DNA of 14,671 nt from Seiridium cupressi (lineage: Eukaryota > Ascomycota > Sordariomycetes > Amphisphaeriales > Sporocadaceae). How positions within the stretch are numbered: position 1 is the first letter of the stretch; every line of letters begins with the position of its first letter. Shown here piece after piece: positions 8,159-14,671 of this stretch. Location: assembly GCA_036674765.1 (NCBI GenBank), contig JARVKI010000208.1, positions 704 to 15,374 of the forward strand, in the 5' to 3' direction. The notes below the pieces were generated by a model. It saw nothing but the letters and a program-made list of their open reading frames with translations. It was not told where the DNA came from and searched no databases. Made by a program: the position numbers and the translations under genes.

Positions 8159-8719
8159 GTTTTCGACTTCAATATTCCAGCAGTGAAAAAGTACGAACCC
8201 AGGATCTGAGTTTAGGTAGAAGTCCACCGAACCATAATGTATTGCTCGGACAACGGCTTGGGGAACGGTGTGCGCGTACGTTAATCTCCAATGAAATACC
8301 TGATATGATAACACCTCATGGAACTTCCGGAATCCTAGGCAGGAAAAATCGTGATTAGAGGTTATACCTATTAAGGCAGCTCGAAATGTCATATTATGTC
8401 ATTTACACATCTAGTCATCATCTGCAAGGAATATAGGTTTATGATCTGCCAAGACCCTTGTTTTGACCTGGTACTCCACATATTCCGGCAGTGAAGCGAG
8501 CAGGCCGCATCATACCTATCAAAAAGTTGCGTAATCAGTAGATCGAAGGATTAGAAAAGGATCACCTCTGCATATGGTCTGATGATCGATGATGCAGTGG
8601 TCGGCCTGTGTCGGAATTGCCTGTCCACACGGTACAAGACGTTTCGCACCGACCTGTTCATGCACAGCACTGACTACATGTATATAATCCCAGAAACACC
8701 CCTCATCAGCCTAAAAAGC
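8159..8719. other. Upstream of the second UstYa-family gene, no gene seen
   Basis: Probable promoter side of the 8158 gene, grading into the AT-rich island. A 66-codon plus-strand frame (8582-8782) runs into the island and has no recognised features. No binding site is supported. Confidence 0.4.
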
Positions 8720-9060
8720 AGTATAGATCCAGCCTTTAATTTTAGATCGCTTATTAAAAAAGCTTCGTTAAGCATATTATAATTTATAAAATAAAACAGA
8801 ATAACGAAGTTTTTTTAAAGGTAAAGTAAGACTTTAAAATACGTCAAAAAAAAATCCGCGGACGTTATTAATTAAAAAGTCGGTTTTATAAATACGTATT
8901 TAAAAAATCGCAAAATCGTTAATATAAAGGCTTTAATTTTTAAATTTTAACTTATTAAATTAAAGAATTTTAAAAAACTTTCCTAATTTAACGAATTCCT
9001 TATTAATCTTAATCGAACTCGCTTTAGGTTTTATATTTTTATACCGAATTAAGCAGAGCT
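8720..9060. repeat. AT-rich RIP-degraded island
   Basis: The stretch is mostly A and T and has no ORF of note. Between about 8775 and 9060 I count roughly five CpA or TpG steps against about fifteen CpG steps, while TpA is very frequent. Loss of CpA/TpG with CpG kept is the mark of repeat-induced point mutation, which fungi apply to duplicated DNA. The island is therefore probably a dead repeat or transposon remnant. No transposase or reverse-transcriptase motif survives, so its class is unknown. Confidence 0.75.
8754..8818. repeat. Near-perfect 17-base inverted repeat in the AT-rich island
   Basis: TTAAAAAAGCTTCGTTA at 8754-8770 is the reverse complement of 8802-8818 apart from one G/A difference. 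The spacer is 31 bases. The mismatch is a transition, as RIP would produce. It could be part of a terminal or internal inverted repeat of the degraded element. Confidence 0.8.
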
Positions 9061-9070
9061 TGTTACGGAC

Positions 9071-9137
9071 TGGCGCTAGCGCCAGCTGCCAGCTTAGAGT
9101 ATTTAGATGAGAGCTTGGAGCTTAATTCCAGCTCTCC
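9071..9137. repeat. Palindrome and inverted AGCT motifs at the edge of the AT-rich island
   Basis: A perfect 14-base palindrome TGGCGCTAGCGCCA lies at 9071-9084. Repeated CCAGCT/AGCTTGG words follow, including GAGAGCT facing AGCTCTC across about 14 bases. Base composition returns to normal here, so this may be the structured end of the degraded element. Confidence 0.6.
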
Positions 9138-9235
9138 AGCTTTTGTAATTTACACACTTTGTGGGGGACCTTGAAGCAAAGCCTTTGTGACCCTCTTAAA
9201 CCGTGACAGAGCTTATGAGTCCTTTTCACATCAAG

Positions 9236-9550
9236 ATGAAGTACAGCTTCGTTACCGTCCTCGCGATTCAGTCTATGCTGACTACTGCAGCGCCAGTTCT
9301 CAGCACGGTGAGTCACCAAACTTCGCCTGAGAGCTCCCATTATGTATACACTCACCGTCAAGGATTTCCTAACAGTTTTTCTCCAGACTGACGCTGCACC
9401 CCTGATCAACGGTAGCGATAACTACGACAAGGTTTAGTCATATTGTTAATACTGCTCTCGGGTCCAATGTGCCATAATGTTTTACTGACAAGGCTACCTA
9501 CGCATTTTCAGCACCTAACTCCATATTATGGTGGGTTGAGATTGCTATAA
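9236..9550 (+). CDS. Possible small secreted protein
   Basis: Exon 1 (9236-9307) encodes a convincing 24-aa start: MKYSF, a hydrophobic core, then TTAAPV with a likely signal cleavage near Ala-Ala-Pro. An 79-base intron 9308-9386 has a GTGAGT donor, a CTAAC branch site at 9369-9373 and a CTCCAG acceptor. Exon 2 encodes TDAAPLINGSDNYDK up to 9431. Read straight on, the protein ends at TAG 9435-9437 (40 aa). If GTTTAG at 9432 is a weak donor and CAG at 9511 the acceptor (ACTGAC branch site at about 9484), it ends at TAA 9548-9550 (51 aa). No cysteines and no known family. It lies about 170 bases from the RIP island, a typical site for fast-evolving secreted proteins. The first intron makes the gene believable; the 3' end is unsure and may be truncated. 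Confidence 0.45.
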
Positions 9551-12465
9551 CTGCCAGGGTTGCTAGGACATGAATGAATTCTATTTGACTAAGACTGGGT
9601 TGCGACGACTGCTCATATGGGACCAGTCAGATATGTGTCTTTCGAGACTAGGCGCCCAAGACAATGAAACTGTAGTACAGATTACATCAATCATACAAAT
9701 TACGAGGGGCTTGTTTCCACCAAATATATTCATATCATCCCTGGTGCGAGAAGGAGAAGCAAGAGGGACTGTTACTGGTCCAAAAGGAATCGCGACTTTT
9801 CTAAACCCTTTCAGTCGCGCTTCCGCCAACTTGCTGGACTGGTCGACTTTCTTACCGAAGCTATAGGATAGGAACTTGTGGAGATTAAGCCCTAATTCCA
9901 AGTCCGAAGATTGTGCTTGTTAGCTTGCTGTGAAAATTGGAAATTATTTTGGTTCTGATCCGGCGCCGGGATGGCTGCCTTGATGGTCTGGATTCGGCAG
10001 CCCTACTTCACGTTTCTAAGCTCAGTATAGCACAGAAAGACAATTCGAGATAGGTGCCATCTGTTTGGGTAAGCGACTCGCCATTCACTTCTCGAGACAG
10101 TAAGACCCCATTATCTTTGACGTCCAACCAAGTAATACTCACGACGTGATTCATAGCCCCTTGGTCCTCGAAGTGCCTACGCCGTACAGTACCAGTTCAT
10201 TTGTCTAGTTCATCCACACTCCATATGTCTCATTAGCCTCTCCAAGCCCAATGCCGACGGCTTCCTCCGTCTAACGTGCTTGCGGTAATCCGTTACCTTG
10301 TCAGGCGCACTTTGGGATCTGATTGAGATTCGTCGGGTTCCAGAACAATGCATGGCAACTATTTTCTTAACTCCCGAAATCTTAAGTCCGTCCGCGACAT
10401 TGTCGGGTGTGAAAGAACAGATTTCTAATACGGGGTCGTCACACTTAAACTTATAGTCATCCTTATTAATCAGAGGAATTCCACCTTAGTCTGTTACGCA
10501 ATGCATAAGGATCATAAGTGAATAGCGTGTTTAGAACATATTGGTTCGGATGATCCTTGTTATATGAAAAATGTAACAGACGGAGTATAGCGGGATATTT
10601 CCCGTTATGGATAGTGTCTCAAGAAACATCAGGTATTAGGTGTTCGAGAAAGCTCGTCAACAATGGCCCGTTGACGCAAATGTTGATAAGTATCCAGAAG
10701 ACCTGGATTTGTACCCGAAATAAATCAACCTTGAACTTGGAACTGGGCAGGAAGACCTCTGGTTTTAGGATGTCATGATCTGGCATCTGTTTCATGGAGT
10801 AATCCTACTGAACACATCTGTAGAAATCAGTACTACGTACACATCATCGCAACCTAGCCTGTCTACGGACATCCAGCTGGTGTCACTCTCTCACACCAAT
10901 CTTTTCTTTCACGTGCGAACAAGATAATCTAGTCACCGCCCACCTTGATGGAAGTTTCATCGTCAGTATACACAGGGAATAATCAGGTTTTACCAAGATA
11001 CCCCGTCAGGTCCTATCAGCCTAAACTCGAAAGTACAGCTCCATCCATGCCTTGATTAATACTCCACTCGTCAGGTCGATTCTTGAGGATCTTCATGGTT
11101 GTGAATTTCCTAGCAAAACTAGATGCTGTATGGGGCATTGGGTGCTGAAATTTTCAAGAACCCCGAGCAAGATTACCTCAAAGTGTCCTCTCTAATCACG
11201 ATACGCAACTACCGCTTAACTAGCTCTGTCCCCATATGGTCAATGTGGGTGACATGAAACATCGGTCAGGATTGTACCAGCGAACTTTCTGCGTGTTCAG
11301 AGTCTGTTCCACATGATCAGTACTGGTTGCGTATGGCGTTTGGCTCTCTGATCTGCTTGAACGCACTGTGTCGATCATCTCCACGACTCGAAAATACCGC
11401 CCAGGACCAGATGCATCAGTGACATCAGTTTTATAACATCATATCAGGGAGCCACAGTTTCGGCCATCAACGGACGGTTGATTCGCCTTTAGCATGTATA
11501 CTTCTCAGGAATCGCACTTGTAGCTTCGATGCTGATCTCATCAGGATGAAGTGACAACCAAGTGTGATTGTGACACTCAACTTGTCACGAATACCCCGAT
11601 AGGAAATTGCGACCCACTTGTAAATGAACTCAATCGATGGATCATTATGGGCAACTCGGAGCTTTCCTTGTTTAATCAAGAGCCACACCGTATCAAGCAT
11701 TCCAACATCTGGGCTTCTAGTAGTTGACCAATTCTAGGTTATGAGGCGGGGTTATATCTCAGTATTTATCGAGGCATCGAACTCTCTGCATATCTTTGGT
11801 AGATTTATTGGGAGCTGGAATCTGCCCCGGTGAAAATTTTGTGGCCATCGAGATACGACTCAGGAGAGCAACACCAAGAACGGTTTAGTTTCATTGCGCG
11901 GCACTCGTGAGGACAATGACGCTGGATTTGGCGAAAGAGGGACTCTCCGGGAACCCAATTCTAGGTTGAGATGGAGTAATCGTAAATCGATATACAAAAG
12001 TATATGATTGCAGGTCGTACGTTATCATTGTCGTAGGATGAATACTTTGGATTCTAGCAGACACAGCCTCCCCGATCAACATTTCGCTGAGAGTTAAAAG
12101 AAAAAGAGTAACCGTAAATCTTCTTGTCTTTGATTTCTAGGATGACATAGTGCCTATCTCTTCTGATTGCATGGAAGAGCTACTTGTCCTCGTTAAAGAA
12201 CCAGGACCTTCGACCGTGGGGGGCTTTCTATTGACATGAAGCGGTAATTGCAGACTAGCTTGGTCACGAAAATCATTATTTGAAAGGCATAATGTTGTCC
12301 CGAGGCAGCTGTGTGGGCCATTCGAGAAGCTGAGAGCAGAAATAGCGATGCTTGGTCCACGGCATGTGTACCCTATCGTATCGAATCCAATTTGTCGACA
12401 GAGATCCCCATATAGCAAGGACTCGACCTTGTGACTTCCGGTTTGATACACCAGTTTGCGATATA

Positions 12466-12470
<5 letters not shown>
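9551..12470. other. Gene-poor stretch, no gene assigned
   Basis: Nearly 3 kb without a supported gene. Overlapping frames on both strands at 9570-9901 have no motif. Around 10640-10927 a plus frame reads protein-like (FEKARQQWPVDANVDKYPED) but holds TAA at 10721 and TAG at 10766, changes RIP could make from CAA and from CAG or TGG. On the minus strand an open stretch of about 70 codons near 11410-11200 (GRYFRVVEMIDTV) has no start, and frames at 11467-11700 and 11891-12082 are unrecognised. These may be decayed genes, but none is identifiable. Confidence 0.4.
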
Positions 12471-12496
<26 letters not shown>

Positions 12497-12497
12497 T
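12471..12497 (+). repeat. 27-base T homopolymer
   Basis: An uninterrupted T tract (poly-A on the minus strand). The bases next to it show no recognisable retroposon or gene, and no target-site duplication was found by eye. Two minus-strand frames read through it as Lys runs, which argues against them being genes. Confidence 0.9.
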
Positions 12498-13038
12498 GTA
12501 AAGACCTTTTCACATTCGAAGGCAATAAGCGGAAGCCACACGACCTTGACATCGAGAGTATAGCTCTGCGGGGCCATGTCGATCCGGTTGCTGCCAAACC
12601 CAGCGCAGTAGAAAGCATTCAGTCTCACTTTCAAGATACACAGATCTAGTGTCTGATGATGTAAGATTTACTGAATGACGAGTGACTAGCGTCGTCATCG
12701 TGAGAAAGGCCTCACTGATATGTGAGCCACTGCTATGGAACAAGGTCAGACAGCACGAGCGGGGCAGACGTAGGTAAGGCCCAACGAATTGAGATGTGGA
12801 ATACCTGGATTAAGGTGTTTCGTGAGTCAGAGCTGTCAAATAAGCTCTTCACGGAAAGTTGGTACGAATTGCGCAACGCCGTCTGCTGGAACTAGCTACC
12901 ATCACGATGAAGCACGTACGGGCGGTACCATGGGAAGGGACCGTGTAGCATCAAATCGACTGTTCCCTGATATAAAACAGGTTGAGCTATCGAGTACCAT
13001 CATCTAATGGTCCTGGAGTAAAACGACGTGGTGATTAA
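12498..13038. other. Intergenic, nothing seen
   Basis: Overlapping short frames on both strands (for example 12510-12743 minus and 12789-13007 plus) lack motifs and start or splice support. No repeat or RNA gene was recognised. Confidence 0.4.
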
Positions 13039-13425
13039 CTATTGGACGATGATTATGAATTGATTATCTCGCGCCTGGGAGCCCGTTGCTTGGAGGTGCC
13101 CCATCACTTGGGGAGATCCTTTGGGCGAGCCAAAACTCCCCAAACAAGACGACCACCACAGTATCGCGACGTCTGAACAGACGGAAAATACTTGGAAATC
13201 CGACAATCGGATGCACACATAGTCACCAACAGCATAGTTAGGTCTAGCATCGTAGTCGACAATGGATGTGTTTCGGGTGCGGGTACGATTGCGGGCGTTC
13301 TTAGCGGTCGATAGGCTGCGATCAGTCTTGCAACGGCGCGGCGCTATCTCGCAGGACAGAAAGACTTCGGCCATGTAGAGGAAGCGGAGGCGCAAATGTG
13401 CCAGGTCCGGGATTCCGGTGGGCAT
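13039..13425 (-). CDS. Doubtful hypothetical ORF
   Basis: A 128-codon single frame, the longest in the right third outside the T-tract artefact frames. The first 55 or so codons favour C in third position, as real fungal genes often do; the second half does not. A basic segment (NARNRTRTRN) is followed by RPNYAVGDYVCIRLSDF, which loosely recalls the x-V-G-D-x-V segment near the end of retroelement integrases. That is a faint resemblance, not an assignment. An ATTGG at 13597-13601 reads as CCAAT on this strand about 170 bases upstream of the start, a plausible promoter distance. Could be the first exon of a spliced gene or chance. Confidence 0.2.
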   Translation of the reverse strand: MPTGIPDLAHLRLRFLYMAEVFLSCEIAPRRCKTDRSLSTAKNARNRTRTRNTSIVDYDARPNYAVGDYVCIRLSDFQVFSVCSDVAILWWSSCLGSFGSPKGSPQVMGHLQATGSQARDNQFIIIVQ

Positions 13426-13639
13426 TGTAAGCGCGCTTGGCAGGGATCATGGCGTCCTGCTAGGACTTGTCTGGCCTATCGCGAAATGCGCGCAGCGGGC
13501 GCCGTATAGTGATGAGGTCAATGATCCAAGAGTCGTTGGATTGGCTGGCCTGCGTGCTTGCTCGCCTACAAATTTTCCTTAATTAGTTTACGCGTGATTG
13601 GTCAATTGCGCAAACGCGCGGGGTACTCATGCACCACAG

Positions 13640-13688
13640 CAAACCTTGACATGACTTGACAACGACTGCACTGTCGTGCGAAGGTTTG
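13640..13688. repeat. Nested inverted repeat
   Basis: CAAACCTT (13640-13647) faces AAGGTTTG (13681-13688), perfect over 8 bases. Inside, ACGAC (13662-13666) faces GTCGT (13673-13677) across six bases. It lies between a CCAAT-type motif and the larger hairpin at 13756. Function unknown. Confidence 0.55.
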
Positions 13689-13755
13689 ATTAAGCTTAAG
13701 TGATGTGCCAGAACTGCTCAATGAACCGAGATAACAGAGACGTCCAGGGCGGGGG

Positions 13756-13844
13756 CAGGAGCTGGTCACTGGAAGATGCACACTTCCCCACTTAACTTGG
13801 CGTGAGGAAGTGTTGCATCTTTCGGTGACAGCAGCCAGCTCCTG
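13756..13844. repeat. Long imperfect hairpin
   Basis: Left arm 13756-13787 pairs with right arm 13806-13844 around an 18-base loop. Paired blocks in order: CAGGAGCTGG (10, perfect), a 6-base bulge in the right arm, TCAC (4), a 3-base internal loop, AAGATGC (7), a one-base bulge, CACTTCC (7). About 30 of the 32 left-arm bases can pair. This is much longer than chance hairpins elsewhere in the window. Candidates are a small inverted-repeat element or the precursor of a small RNA; no direct repeat flanking it was seen. Confidence 0.75.
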
Positions 13845-14571
13845 GGGGATGATGCCATGACTGCAATCGGGTTGGGGTCCCGATATTCTGGTCCTGCGGG
13901 TTCACACAAACATGTCTCATACCCACCTTGGCACTTAACCGTCGGCACTCTCATTGGGTCTGGACACGGCGATGGCGACAGGCTAGGCAAGATGTTAACC
14001 GGGGCCCGACATTGAAAGACCGGGTAGCCTGGCAGCTGCGGGCAGCGAATCCCTCGAGTGACCAGTCCAACCAAACTCCACCTCGTCGGTCCCTCTCTGG
14101 CCCTTCTTCCAGTGAGTTGAATGCGTGCTCATTGGGTCTTCTCCTTGCTGCACACGCGCGAGGCGAGATAGCCTTTGCATACCAGCCTATCTGCTACATA
14201 TATTAGCTCTATGCATGCCGTAGGCTTAGCGAAACTCTGCTTTGGGCTTAGTGAAAATGAGTGGTGCGCTTTTCATCATTTCACGATTCTCTGGCACCCA
14301 GTTGACGCGGCCACAGGGCGGAAATGAAGCAGCTCTCCGATCACCGTTACGCAAGCCCTGACACCGTATTACCACTGTAAAGTATCGTCAGGGTGACACA
14401 TGCCTGATGCCTCTACCGATCCGTCGAAAGTGAAACTCGGTTTTCGCGAAGTGATTGACTTTGGATGGAAGCGCCCACCTTCCGGCCTGGGACAGCATAC
14501 ACAAGGCCAAGCAGTTGATAGCTACAATGTATGCTTCCTTTTGCCTCTGGTCCGGTGGAGCTTCGAAAAAC
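13845..14571. other. Intergenic, nothing seen
   Basis: No supported gene. Frames on both strands at 13766-14206 overlap antisense, and one runs through the hairpin. Apart from the short direct repeat at 14223-14256 I see no structure. Confidence 0.4.
14223..14256 (+). repeat. Short direct repeat
   Basis: GGCTTAGCGAAA (14223-14234) recurs as GGCTTAGTGAAA (14245-14256), 22 bases apart, which is about two helical turns. The single difference is a C/T transition. It could be a paired factor site, but no gene start is nearby in support. Confidence 0.4.
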
Positions 14572-14671
14572 GGGGGGGGGGGGGGGGGGGGGGGCCGCGG
14601 GCAAAAGATTGCAGCCCCGCCCGGGCCAAGGGGTTTATAGTTCCCCGGGTGCGGGGCGGGGGGGGCGGGGG
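14572..14671. repeat. Poly-G and low-complexity contig end
   Basis: Twenty-three Gs at 14572-14594 are followed by about 75 bases of mostly G and C, ending in G runs. As with the left end, the outward reading is poly-G, the mark of no-signal calls in two-colour short-read chemistry. Sequence beyond 14571 should be treated as unreliable. Confidence 0.8.

Noticed and set aside
7553..8392. N-terminal extension of the second UstYa-family gene to 8392
   Set aside because: The extra 78 residues precede the normal acidic tail and membrane segment; family proteins start near 8158.
9236..9550. The small secreted protein as a dikaritin-type precursor for the nearby UstYa genes
   Set aside because: It has no tandem core repeats and no Lys-Arg cleavage sites, which known precursors of that type carry.
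12137..12634. 165-codon minus-strand frame with a Lys run
   Set aside because: The Lys run is the 27-base T tract read backwards; a second frame also passes through it and nothing else looks coding.
14413..14640. Frames at the right end with Pro or Gly runs
   Set aside because: The runs are translations of the artefactual poly-G tract.

Overview
The window looks like nuclear DNA of a filamentous ascomycete, possibly a plant-associated Dothideomycete-type fungus. The genes are cut by short introns of 50-85 bases with GTRAGT-like donors and CTAAC-type branch sites. One gene is a secreted cutinase, and there is an AT-rich island with the dinucleotide bias left by repeat-induced point mutation (RIP). 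No rRNA, tRNA or CRISPR array was recognised. Both ends run outward into poly-G, so the window is probably a whole short-read contig with artefactual ends.

Layout. 1-66: C homopolymer end. 528-1358 (+): complete four-exon cutinase, 217 aa, whose third intron is GC-AG. 2453-2845 (+): probable small single-pass membrane protein with a compact stem-loop 3' of it. 3242-3995 (-): C-terminal relic of an amidase, with an in-frame stop and two frame breaks, cut off exactly at a G-run. 4511-5248 (-): UstYa-family (DUF3328) gene with both HxxHC motifs and one clear intron, but two single-base frame breaks. 6292-7332 (+): intact three-exon gene for a 296-aa signal-anchored cysteine-rich protein. 7382-8158 (-): second UstYa-family gene, clean through its first HxxHC motif and then lost. 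About 8720-9060: RIP-degraded AT-rich island with a near-perfect inverted repeat. 9236-9550 (+): possible small secreted protein beside the island. 9551-14571: gene-poor; it holds a 27-base T tract, two imperfect hairpins and one doubtful hypothetical ORF. 14572-14671: G-rich end.

How the parts relate. The most suggestive block is 4.5-8.2 kb, where two UstYa-family oxidases flank a membrane-anchored cysteine-rich protein. UstYa homologues usually occur in fungal secondary-metabolite clusters, notably ribosomally made cyclic peptides of the dikaritin type. Here both copies are damaged as read, no precursor peptide with repeated cores was found, and no peptidase or other tailoring gene was seen. 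The block is therefore best read as an eroded or incomplete cluster, or as an error-rich contig, rather than a working pathway.
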